Shown piece by piece: positions 34,638-43,081 of a stretch of DNA of 64,000 nucleotides. The position numbers were made by a program, and so were the translations under genes. The notes under the pieces are model-generated. The model was not told where the DNA came from. It saw only the letters and a program-made list of their open reading frames with translations, and did no database searches. Position 1 is the stretch's first letter. Each line of letters begins with the position of its first letter. This stretch comes from Clostridium_I sp047718555 (GTDB lineage: Bacteria; Bacillota; Clostridia; Clostridiales; Clostridiaceae), in contig NZ_JBDNRK010000003.1 in NCBI RefSeq assembly GCF_047718555.1, positions 93,537 to 157,536 on the forward strand, in the 5' to 3' direction.

Positions 34638-36491
34638 ATGATGTTTATAGGCTTAGCTTGGCTAATTCCAATATTCCCAGCAATTACATTTTTACTTATA
34701 TCTTTTATTACAAAAAGATTCAAAGGCATTAGCGCAGCAATTGCAATAACAGGAATGAGTCTTTCTCTTATATTTTCTTTGGGTGTTTTTTACGATGTCA
34801 TCACATCGGGAGTTAATATTAATCATCCGGTTGAATATGCTGTTTCATGGCTTTCGGTTCCCGTTAATATTGCAGCCGGAGTACTAATTGATCCACTTAC
34901 CGCAATTATGCTTCTGATTGTGACTTTTATTGGATTGCTGGTGAAAATATACTCCTTAGGATACATGCAAAATGATCCGGGGTTTTCTAGATTCTTTGCA
35001 AATTTATCTCTGTTTAGCAGCTCCATGTTAGGCTTAGTAATTGCCAATAACTATTTTCAGATGTTTTTTTTCTGGGAATTGGTAGGTTTATGTTCCTATC
35101 TTCTCATTGGTTTTTATTTTAATAAGCCTTCAGCTGCAAGAGCTAGTAAGAAAGCATTTATTGCCAATAGAGTAGGAGATTTTGGATTTTTATTAGGAAT
35201 CCTTTGTCTTTTCATAGCTTTTGGAACTTTTAATTTTAGGGAGCTTGCTGCTGGTATTCCCACTTATCCTAACGTTATCTTTCTTACTATTGCAGCGTTA
35301 TTAATTTTTGCAGGTCCAGTGGCAAAGTCAGCTCAATTTCCACTGCATGTATGGCTTCCGGATGCTATGGAAGGTCCAACACCGGTAAGTGCTTTAATTC
35401 ACGCAGCTACAATGGTGGCAGCAGGTGTATATCTTTTGGCACGTGGTTATATCTTATTTTCTTCATTACATGAAGTGAGTTTAGTAATTGCTTATATTGG
35501 AGGAATAACTGCTTTTATGGCAGGTACTATTGCTTTGGTGCAAAGAGATTTAAAAAGGATATTGGCTTTTTCAACAATGAGCCAGCTGGGTTATATGATT
35601 ATGGCAATGGGTGTAGGAGGATTTACCGCTGGCATATTTCATCTTACCAGTCACGCATTTTTTAAAGCTTTATTATTTTTGGGTGCAGGTAGTATTATTC
35701 ATGCTGTTGATGTACAGGACATTTTTAAAATGGGCGGTTTAATTAAAAAAATGAAAATTACCAGCTGGACTTTCATTATTGGTTCTCTAGCCCTGGCAGG
35801 GATTCCACCCTTGTCTGGTTTTTTCAGCAAGGATGAAATTTTATCTGTAACTTACGAACATGGCTATAGGTTTTTATATTATTTAGGTTTGTTCACAGCA
35901 TTTTTAACAGCTTTTTACATGTCACGTCTGGTTTTTAGCGTATTCTTTGGCCAGGAAAAGCAGAAGAATTTAGTACACAAAACTCCTTGGAATATGAAGT
36001 TACCTTTAATAATATTATCAGTTTTTGCAATATTCTATGGCTTTCTCAATAAGACTTTTGCTTCATACATATATTTTCAGGCAGTCCAAAGTACAGAGCC
36101 AAACCTAATCATAATGAGTGAATCAGTGGCAGCAGCCTTTGGTGGGATTATATTAAGCTGGCTTATATATGGCAAGCAAGTAGTGTCAAGTGAAGCTCTT
36201 AGTGTGAGATTTAAACCAATTCATCAACTTCTTTTTAATCAATACTATTTTAATGAGCTTTATAATTGGCTATATGAAAGAATAGTTTCAAATATATCCC
36301 GTTTCTTCCACTGGTGTGATCGAAAGATAGTAGATGGAATTTTTGATAATACTACTTCTTTAATAAGAAGAATGGGGATTAGATTTAGACTTGTTAACTC
36401 TGGCAGTGTGCAGAATTATGCCTTCATCTTTTTTATAGCAATCGCTTTTATAATTCTATGGCTAGCAGCACCGATTTTAGGAGGTATATAG
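34638..36491 (+). CDS. nuoL: NuoL, antiporter-like proton-pumping subunit
   Basis: About 617 aa. Several ATGs (34623, 34635, 34638, 34641) are in frame; GGTAGGTG at 34625-34632 favours 34638 or 34641. Fourteen or more helices with the lysines of the antiporter core (PVAKSAQFPLHVWLPDAMEG, LVQRDLKRILAFSTMSQLGY) and HAFFKALLFLGAG. The long C-terminal lateral helix region follows (about residues 520-617). Confidence 0.93.
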   Translation: MMFIGLAWLIPIFPAITFLLISFITKRFKGISAAIAITGMSLSLIFSLGVFYDVITSGVNINHPVEYAVSWLSVPVNIAAGVLIDPLTAIMLLIVTFIGLLVKIYSLGYMQNDPGFSRFFANLSLFSSSMLGLVIANNYFQMFFFWELVGLCSYLLIGFYFNKPSAARASKKAFIANRVGDFGFLLGILCLFIAFGTFNFRELAAGIPTYPNVIFLTIAALLIFAGPVAKSAQFPLHVWLPDAMEGPTPVSALIHAATMVAAGVYLLARGYILFSSLHEVSLVIAYIGGITAFMAGTIALVQRDLKRILAFSTMSQLGYMIMAMGVGGFTAGIFHLTSHAFFKALLFLGAGSIIHAVDVQDIFKMGGLIKKMKITSWTFIIGSLALAGIPPLSGFFSKDEILSVTYEHGYRFLYYLGLFTAFLTAFYMSRLVFSVFFGQEKQKNLVHKTPWNMKLPLIILSVFAIFYGFLNKTFASYIYFQAVQSTEPNLIIMSESVAAAFGGIILSWLIYGKQVVSSEALSVRFKPIHQLLFNQYYFNELYNWLYERIVSNISRFFHWCDRKIVDGIFDNTTSLIRRMGIRFRLVNSGSVQNYAFIFFIAIAFIILWLAAPILGGI

Positions 36492-38015
36492 ATGCAATTT
36501 CCGATATTAACATTAATATTATTAGCACCGATTTTAGGTATCATAATAATACTTTTGTTTCCAGCCACTAAAGTTAAGGAGATAAAAGTAACTGCAGCAA
36601 TTGTCACTTCAATTTCATTGTTGCTATCCATTTTGGCTTTTGTAACTTATAATAGGGAAATAAGTGGTCTTCAATTTATGGAGTCATATCCATGGATACC
36701 TGCCTTCGGGATTAATTATTCTGTGGGAGTAGATGGTTTGAGCTTGCCTTTGATACTGCTTACCTCTATTGTTATTTTTGCAGGTGTTTTTGCATCATGG
36801 AAAATGGAGAAGAGAATCAAGGAATTCTTCATATTTCTACTGTTATTGGTTGCAGGTGTTTTTGGGGTATTCATTTCCAGAGATCTATTTTTCTTTTTCC
36901 TATTCTTTGAAATAGCTGTTATTCCAATGTATATCTTGATTGGAGTTTGGGGAAGTACTCGGAAAGACTACGCAGCAATGAAGTTAACTCTGTATTTATT
37001 GGTAGGTAGTTCAATTGTTTTAGTTGGGATCATTGCAACCTTTGTCTATGCTAATAGTCTAGGGATAAGAAGCTTCGATATTCAAACTCTTAGCAGTATT
37101 AATTATAGTTTTGGCTTTCAGAAATTTGCTTTTTTCCTAATGTTAATAGGCTTTGGTGTTTTAGTTCCTATGTGGCCCTTTCATACATGGTCTCCAGATG
37201 GACATGTAGCTGCACCAACAGCTGTGAGCATGCTTCATGCTGGAGTTTTGATGAAATTAGGCGGTTATGGGATTATCAGAGCTGGAATATTTCTTTTCCC
37301 GGAAGGTGCAAAATACTGGGTTCCTTTAATTGCAGTACTATCCATTGCCAATGTAGTATATGGTGCTTTGGTTGCTATGGCTCAAAAAGATTTAAAATTT
37401 GTAATTGGTTATTCCAGCGTAAGTCATATGGGATATGTACTTTTGGGAATTGCATCCTTAAATTTTATAGGAATTGATGGGGCAGTAGCACAGATGTTTG
37501 CTCATGGCATTATGACAGCATTATTCTTTACTTTAATAGGTAATATTTATCATAAGGCTCATACCAGAGAAATTGCTCGATTTGGAGGGCTAATGCATCA
37601 GATGCCAAGAATAACTATTGGCTTTATAATTGCTGGCTTTGCATCACTGGGGTTGCCAGGGCTAAATAATTTTGTTGCTGAATTTCTCATATTTGTAGGT
37701 TCATTTAGCAAAACAACAAAACTATTTTCAGTTATACCTTTTAAAGCCATCTCAATTTTAGCTGTTCTAGGAATTGTTATTACTGCTGTTTATATATTGA
37801 AGGTGATTCAAGATACTTTCCTTGGTCCTAGAAAAAAAGAATGGGATCACTTAAAAGATGCCAAAGGTGTGGAAATGATTCCTATAGTTATCTTATCAGG
37901 TGTATTAATATTTTTTGGACTATTTCCAGCACCACTAATTAATCTTATTCATAGTGGGGCAATTCCATTGATTAAGAGAATATCAGAAGCAGGCCTTATA
38001 GGGAGGGGATTTTAA
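36492..38015 (+). CDS. nuoM: NuoM, antiporter-like proton-pumping subunit
   Basis: 507 aa. Core motifs PMWPFHTWSPDGHVAAPTA, MAQKDLKFVIGYSSVSHMG and the helix-5 Glu in LFFEIAVIPMYIL are intact. It starts directly after nuoL and overlaps nuoN by one base. Confidence 0.94.
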   Translation: MQFPILTLILLAPILGIIIILLFPATKVKEIKVTAAIVTSISLLLSILAFVTYNREISGLQFMESYPWIPAFGINYSVGVDGLSLPLILLTSIVIFAGVFASWKMEKRIKEFFIFLLLLVAGVFGVFISRDLFFFFLFFEIAVIPMYILIGVWGSTRKDYAAMKLTLYLLVGSSIVLVGIIATFVYANSLGIRSFDIQTLSSINYSFGFQKFAFFLMLIGFGVLVPMWPFHTWSPDGHVAAPTAVSMLHAGVLMKLGGYGIIRAGIFLFPEGAKYWVPLIAVLSIANVVYGALVAMAQKDLKFVIGYSSVSHMGYVLLGIASLNFIGIDGAVAQMFAHGIMTALFFTLIGNIYHKAHTREIARFGGLMHQMPRITIGFIIAGFASLGLPGLNNFVAEFLIFVGSFSKTTKLFSVIPFKAISILAVLGIVITAVYILKVIQDTFLGPRKKEWDHLKDAKGVEMIPIVILSGVLIFFGLFPAPLINLIHSGAIPLIKRISEAGLIGRGF

Positions 38016-39421
38016 TGGTTAGCTATATAGTTGAACTTTTAACTGCGGCTTTATGTATTATTCTTTTGGCAGTAAATTTATTACTTCCAAAGCATAAAGA
38101 GAAATTTGCCTTGCTCACAGGAATAGGTCTCCTTACGATTTTAGTAATTTCTTTATTCAATGGTAATCATCCACAAACTTTCTTCGATGGAGCCTACATT
38201 ATTGATTCTTTCAGTACTTTTTTTAAACAGCTATTTTTAATTGCTGCCATCTTAACTGTTCTAGTTTCTAAGGATCATATAGTTTCTAAGCCAGGAGAGT
38301 TCTATACCTTAATTGTTTCAGCACTTTTGGGAATGATGATTATGGTATCCTCCGGAGAACTTATAACCCTGTATATGGGGCTGGAATTAATGGCCATTTC
38401 TTTTAGTATTTTAATAGCTTATCAAGGGGATGAAAAATCAAAAGAAGCAAGTTTAAAATACATTATTTTAAGTGCAATGTCTTCAGCAATTTTTCTGTAT
38501 GGATTAAGTTTAATATATGGTGTGACACAAACGACCATTATTAAAGAAATTGCTGGTGCACTATCAGCAGGGCATCTTGTACCTTTAGAAATGCTGGGAA
38601 TGATATTTTTAATGGCAGGCTTTGCTTTTAAAATTGCTATTGTTCCCTTTCATATGTGGGCACCAGATATTTATGAAGGAGCGCCTACTTCAATCACTGT
38701 ATTTTTGGCAGTAGCCTCTAAAACTGCTGCCCTGGCAGTATTGCTAAGACTTTTTATGGGCGGCTTGTCATCTATTTCCGATTATTGGGTTGAATTAACC
38801 ATCCTCTTAGCTGTTTTAACCGTAGTATTAGGTAATCTAGCTGCTATTCCTCAGACCAATATCAAGAGAATGTTAGCTTACTCAAGTATTGCACAGGCCG
38901 GTTATTTTTTATTGGGCGTTGTTGCTGATTCAAACCTTGGTGTGGCAGCCATTTTACTCTATAGTTTATTTTACCTTTTTGCCAATATGGGTGCTTTTGG
39001 GGTTGCAATTGCTGTTTCTAAAGCAACAGGCAGTAATGAAATTAAAGATTATGCTCATCTAGCACGAAGATCACCTTTTCTGGCGGCGGCTATGCTCATT
39101 TCTTTACTTTCTCTGGCAGGAATGCCTCCCTTGGCTGGATTTATAGGAAAATTTTATCTGTTTTTAGCTATAATAGAGAAGGGACAATTATGGCTGGCAT
39201 TTATAAGTATAGGTATGAGCGTGGTGTCAGTATACTATTATCTTAGAGTGGTTAAGGTCATGTACTTTGGAGAAGGCCCTAAGAAATTTGAACCAATTCC
39301 TGTGTCAAAAAGTACTAAATTGGCACTGACTGTATCTATGATAGCCCTTGTGGTTCTTGGAATTTATCCAAACCAATTAGTCAATGTGGTTTTAGCGGTT
39401 TCTAAAGCATTTTTGCCGTAG
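38015..39421 (+). CDS. nuoN: NuoN, antiporter-like proton-pumping subunit
   Basis: 468 aa, about fourteen helices. Markers are GLELMAISFSILIAYQGDE, FKIAIVPFHMWAPDIYEGAP, IPQTNIKRMLAYSSIAQAG and LSLAGMPPLAGFIGKFYLF. It is the last gene of the operon; no nuoE, nuoF or nuoG precedes or follows it. Confidence 0.94.
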   Translation: MVSYIVELLTAALCIILLAVNLLLPKHKEKFALLTGIGLLTILVISLFNGNHPQTFFDGAYIIDSFSTFFKQLFLIAAILTVLVSKDHIVSKPGEFYTLIVSALLGMMIMVSSGELITLYMGLELMAISFSILIAYQGDEKSKEASLKYIILSAMSSAIFLYGLSLIYGVTQTTIIKEIAGALSAGHLVPLEMLGMIFLMAGFAFKIAIVPFHMWAPDIYEGAPTSITVFLAVASKTAALAVLLRLFMGGLSSISDYWVELTILLAVLTVVLGNLAAIPQTNIKRMLAYSSIAQAGYFLLGVVADSNLGVAAILLYSLFYLFANMGAFGVAIAVSKATGSNEIKDYAHLARRSPFLAAAMLISLLSLAGMPPLAGFIGKFYLFLAIIEKGQLWLAFISIGMSVVSVYYYLRVVKVMYFGEGPKKFEPIPVSKSTKLALTVSMIALVVLGIYPNQLVNVVLAVSKAFLP

Positions 39422-39775
39422 CAAAAGAAGGAAAAGACTTTTATTTAAGTGTTAGATAACAGCCGAATGTCAAATGAAATTTATTTAAACTAAGGTGAAA
39501 AATAGACTTGGTAAAATTCATTGATAAAGAAAATCTAGTGAAGATTTGTTATATTATAGTAACATTTTCGCTAGATTTTTATATTTGTATATAGAATAAT
39601 CTTATTTTCTTTGTTATAAGTTAGTTCTTTACTATTATTTTTCATTAGATTAAATTTGGAATAAGTATTATAATTAAATATAAATTTACATTATTTACGC
39701 AAATAAAATATTCTAAACTAAATTTTATGTTTAGTATGTTCTATAATGTTTCTAAGAATTAAAGGGGAGTTTAAA
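39422..39775. other. Intergenic region after nuo
   Basis: It holds the nuo terminator at 39530-39585 and otherwise A+T-rich DNA. No further gene or RNA is seen. Confidence 0.5.
39530..39585 (+). terminator. nuo operon terminator
   Basis: AAAATCTAG / CTAGATTTTT stem with a long loop and a following T-rich tail. Confidence 0.7.
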
Positions 39776-41029
39776 TTGGCATTAAATTTAAAAGAACTAG
39801 TTGAACAGTACAAAGTAGATAATGAGTCTGTGTATAATACATGGTTTATATATAATGAAAAGAGGATGAAGGCATTTCGCGCTATAAGGCGCGGAGTAAA
39901 AGATATTGTAAAATCAATTAAGGAAGGTACTTTTGGCAATGATTTTAAGGGATCGCCATTAGAATTTGTATTAAACTGCATAACAGAACAAAAACAGGTA
40001 TTTGTTGGGGCAGCTCATCCGTTTTATTGGAAACCAAAGCTGAGAATACCAGATATATATGAAAATGAAGAGAATAAAAGGATTTTTGGACAATTTTTAG
40101 AATCTTGCTTGTCTGCTAGTAATGAAGAAAAAATAATTAAAGAAATTATAAAATTGGACAGCTATAATATTAAAGGATTAGGACCAGCTGTTGCCAATAT
40201 ACTTTATTTTTTGCATCCTACTATAATTCCTCCATTTAACACTGCCATGGTTAATGGATTTAATGCAGTTTTTGCAGAAAATAAAAAATTAGGATCATGG
40301 AAGCATTACTTGGAAATGAGGGAGATAATTATAAAGACCAATGAAGAATTAAAGCCGGCACTATCAAAAGATTTAGGTGCTGTATCTGGATTATTATTTG
40401 ATGTAGGAGTTGGTAAAATAATTCTTCATGAAAACTGGGAAACTGCTTTAAAGTTTGAGAAAGACAAATTGGAGAGGGTTTTAAAAAAACGTCATCTTGA
40501 AGTTGAAAACGAGATCAAAGAAGAAAATGAACATTTAAAAGTACAGTGCTTACTAACGGAAATTGGCAGTAAGCTCGGATATGATGTTTTTGTAGCTGTC
40601 AATGATCGTACAAAATCTATTGATGGGAAAAATTTAGAGTTTATGACTTTATCAGAGCTTCCAAAATTGGAGATTGCAGAAGAGGTAATAAAGACAATTT
40701 CTTTAATTGATGTAATATGGATAAACAAGGATAGTAAAGAAATAGAATGTGCCTTTGAAATTGAAAAAACTACATCCATATATTCAGGAATCTTAAGGCT
40801 TATAGACTTGGCTTCTTCATTGGGAGATAAAAAATATAACTGTTTTCTAGTTGCACCAGATTCACGAAAGAAAGAGATAATTGCACAATTGAAAAGACCT
40901 TCTTTTAAGGATATAGATTGTGTAGCTTTAAGATATATATTGTTTTCTGATTTATATAATCACTGTGAAGGTATTTGTAAATTTGGGGAAGATTACAAAA
41001 TATTATTTAAGATTGCAAAAAATCAGTAA
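39776..41029 (+). CDS. HhH domain plus PD-(D/E)XK-like protein, unknown role
   Basis: 417 aa from the TTG at 39776 (GGGGAG upstream; the frame is open to an ATG at 39746 without a site). Middle region (about residues 115-165): YNIKGLGPAVANILYFLHP resembles a helix-hairpin-helix as in DNA glycosylases. C-terminal region: LIDVIWINKDSKEIECAFEI followed by EKTTSIYSGILRLIDLASS looks like the core of a restriction-endonuclease-type PD-(D/E)XK fold. It is a single gene with its own terminators around it. A DNA repair or defence nuclease is plausible but unproven. Confidence 0.6.
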   Translation: MALNLKELVEQYKVDNESVYNTWFIYNEKRMKAFRAIRRGVKDIVKSIKEGTFGNDFKGSPLEFVLNCITEQKQVFVGAAHPFYWKPKLRIPDIYENEENKRIFGQFLESCLSASNEEKIIKEIIKLDSYNIKGLGPAVANILYFLHPTIIPPFNTAMVNGFNAVFAENKKLGSWKHYLEMREIIIKTNEELKPALSKDLGAVSGLLFDVGVGKIILHENWETALKFEKDKLERVLKKRHLEVENEIKEENEHLKVQCLLTEIGSKLGYDVFVAVNDRTKSIDGKNLEFMTLSELPKLEIAEEVIKTISLIDVIWINKDSKEIECAFEIEKTTSIYSGILRLIDLASSLGDKKYNCFLVAPDSRKKEIIAQLKRPSFKDIDCVALRYILFSDLYNHCEGICKFGEDYKILFKIAKNQ

Positions 41030-41083
41030 TATATTGCAAAAGTATATAACTTTGTAAGGTTTTTGTGTTTATTAGACTAAATC

Positions 41084-41115
41084 TTCATATGTTCTACATA
41101 TTTATTTGATAAAAT
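41084..41115 (+). promoter_or_regulatory. Promoter with TTCATA direct-repeat box (4 of 5)
   Basis: TTCATA, 5 bases, TACATA, 9 bases, TAAAAT. It lies upstream of the NlpC/P60 hydrolase. Confidence 0.65.
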
Positions 41116-41193
41116 AAATTAAAATTTACTATAGTGAGGTTATAAACAAAATTTTACTTAGTACTAAATATATGAAATTAGGGGGATAACAGT

Positions 41194-42372
41194 TTGAATA
41201 AGAGAATATTAGCTGCTGTTCTGTCTTTAGGTATAGTATTTACAATGAATGTTAGAACTTTAGCCGCACCATCCTTAGATGAACAATTAAATACATCACA
41301 AAATCAATACAATCAAAGTCAGAATACTCTAAATGAGGCACAAAAGAAAGTCAGCAATATAGAGGCAAGTATAGAAATGTTGGACAACCAAATTCAGCAG
41401 AGTATGATTAATATTGATAATGTTAAGGGTAAAATAAGTAAAACAGAGTCAGACATAAATAGTGCGCAGAAAAGTATTAATAGATCTGAACAGAATATGA
41501 AGGCTGAAAAAGAACTCTATAATAAGAGAATGAGAGCTATATATATCAATGGAAATAGTGGATATGTAAGTATGCTGTTAGATTCCAAGGGAATAAGTGA
41601 TTTTATTTCAAAAGTAGAAACAATAAAGAGTGTAACGGAATTTAACGATAAGATAATATCAAATTTAAATGTAAGAAGACAAGCCATTCAGGAGAAAAAG
41701 GATAAACTTGCAAGTGATAAAGAAAATTTAATTTCTTTAAAAAATGATAATGAGAAAAAATTAAATGATTTAAATAATAAGAAAGCACAGCAGCAGCCGC
41801 TTATTGCAGAAGCTAAGGCACAGCAGAACTCAGCATCTGAGTCAAGTGCGTCTACAAAGGCTCAAATTGATTCAATAAAACAGAGGATTGCAGCTGCTAA
41901 AGCGGCTGAACAGGCAGCCCAACTGGCAAGTGCAAATGTAAGTCAAAATAACAATTCAAATAAAAGCGTAAGTGTAAATAGAGGTGGATCATTACCAACA
42001 AGTACTGGCGGCTCTATTTCAAATGATTCCATTATAGCATATGCAGCAAGCTTCATGGGTACACCATACGTATGGGGAGGTACATCTCCAAATCCTGGAT
42101 TTGACTGCTCTGGATTTACTCAATATGTATATAAAAAGTTTGGCATATCACTTGGAAGGACTACATATGATCAAATAAAAGATGGAGTAGGAGTGTCAAG
42201 AGATCAGCTTCAACCAGGAGATTTAGTTTTCTTTGGAACCTATTCAGATCCACATCACATGGGGATGTATGTGGGAAATGGTATGTACATACATGCACCT
42301 CACACGGGAGATGTTGTTAAAATATCACCTCTAGGTAGAAGCGATTATTTAACAGCTAGAAGAGTAAAATAA
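41194..42372 (+). CDS. Secreted NlpC/P60 hydrolase with PcsB/CwlO-like coiled coil
   Basis: 392 aa from the TTG at 41194 with AGGGGG upstream. Signal peptide (1-25, ending LAA), coiled coil (about 27-245) with the hinge GNSGYVSMLLDSKGISDFI, a Ser/Asn linker, then an NlpC/P60 domain (about 275-392). Catalytic Cys in GFDCSGFTQY, His in DPHHMGMYVG, third residue His in IHAPHTGD. It cleaves peptide stems of peptidoglycan. It shares coiled-coil design and promoter type with the M23 protein at 10852, so the two are likely co-regulated. Confidence 0.92.
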   Translation: MNKRILAAVLSLGIVFTMNVRTLAAPSLDEQLNTSQNQYNQSQNTLNEAQKKVSNIEASIEMLDNQIQQSMINIDNVKGKISKTESDINSAQKSINRSEQNMKAEKELYNKRMRAIYINGNSGYVSMLLDSKGISDFISKVETIKSVTEFNDKIISNLNVRRQAIQEKKDKLASDKENLISLKNDNEKKLNDLNNKKAQQQPLIAEAKAQQNSASESSASTKAQIDSIKQRIAAAKAAEQAAQLASANVSQNNNSNKSVSVNRGGSLPTSTGGSISNDSIIAYAASFMGTPYVWGGTSPNPGFDCSGFTQYVYKKFGISLGRTTYDQIKDGVGVSRDQLQPGDLVFFGTYSDPHHMGMYVGNGMYIHAPHTGDVVKISPLGRSDYLTARRVK

Positions 42373-42402
42373 AAATTAATGAAAAGCTATGATTTTGAAT
42401 TC

Positions 42403-42434
42403 TTCATCTTATCTACATAACTTTTATATATAAT
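42403..42434 (+). promoter_or_regulatory. Promoter with TTCATA direct-repeat box (5 of 5)
   Basis: TTCATC, 5 bases, TACATA, 9 bases, TATAAT. It lies upstream of a small membrane protein gene. Confidence 0.65.
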
Positions 42435-42494
42435 ATAAGCAGAGAATGAATTAGGGTTTATGTTTGTTTTTATTTAAAATTTAGGAGGGATTCT

Positions 42495-42788
42495 ATGAAT
42501 TGTCATGGAAGTAAAAATGATAATCAAAGTAATCAAGAAAAACCACACAGTGCTTTAAAGCATATGCTTCATATGATTCTTTGCTGTGCCATTCCAATTC
42601 TTTTAGTTGGGGCTCTGCCATTTTTGAAGCTAAATGGAACTTTAAATACGGCTATATTATCTATTTCACCGCTTATATGCCCTATAATGATGGGATTTAT
42701 GATTTTTATGATGGTGAAAGGTTCAAAGAAGAAAAAGCTAGATAATGAGCATTTGAAGAACAACACGCAAATAGTGAAAAAGGATTAA
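42495..42788 (+). CDS. Small two-helix membrane protein, unknown
   Basis: 97 aa with AGGAGGG before the ATG. The N-terminus is polar with MNCHGS and several His; two hydrophobic helices follow (about residues 29-48 and 54-73), the second Met-rich; the tail is basic. Cys/His/Met richness could mean metal binding. No family is recognised. Confidence 0.7.
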   Translation: MNCHGSKNDNQSNQEKPHSALKHMLHMILCCAIPILLVGALPFLKLNGTLNTAILSISPLICPIMMGFMIFMMVKGSKKKKLDNEHLKNNTQIVKKD

Positions 42789-42901
42789 AAATTATTGCTT
42801 AGTTAATATATAAATGGTAAAATGTAATCATGAATTTACTAAAGTGAAGTGTTGTAATGTAAATTTGTAAAATATAGAGATTTTGGAAGGAGTGATGTTT
42901 T

Positions 42902-42973
42902 ATGATAAAAGTATTTTATGCAGATAGTGTTATAAGAATAATAAAACAGGCTACTCCTATTGGAACTATATAA
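42902..42973 (+). CDS. Leader peptide of rsgA, 23 aa
   Basis: ATG with GAAGGAG upstream; it encodes MIKVFYADSVIRIIKQATPI plus three residues, then stop. Its codons include CTACTCC (42951-42957), the complement of GGAGTAG (43016-43022) inside the downstream terminator. Placement and size fit a regulatory leader rather than a functional protein. Confidence 0.55.
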   Translation: MIKVFYADSVIRIIKQATPIGTI

Positions 42974-43008
42974 GTAATTAATTAATAGGTTACTATTTTG
43001 GAAATTTG

Positions 43009-43058
43009 TACCCTTGGAGTAGTTTGTGAAAAATCAATTATTTCAAGGGTATTTTTAT
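43009..43058 (+). terminator. Attenuator-type terminator upstream of rsgA
   Basis: TACCCTTG / CAAGGGTA stem followed by TTTTTAT, 25 bases before the rsgA start. A competing pairing between 42951-42957 and 43016-43022 would break its upper 5' arm. Confidence 0.65.
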
Positions 43059-43081
43059 ACCCAAAATTAGGAGGTAACTTA

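Noticed and set aside
37172..37477. A 101-codon frame in nuoM
   Set aside because: It is a shadow in another frame of nuoM; Cys/Trp-rich, no homologue features, no ribosome-binding site.
42998..43081. N-terminal extension of RsgA
   Set aside because: The frame runs through the attenuator hairpin; the perfect AGGAGG before TTG 43082 fixes the start.
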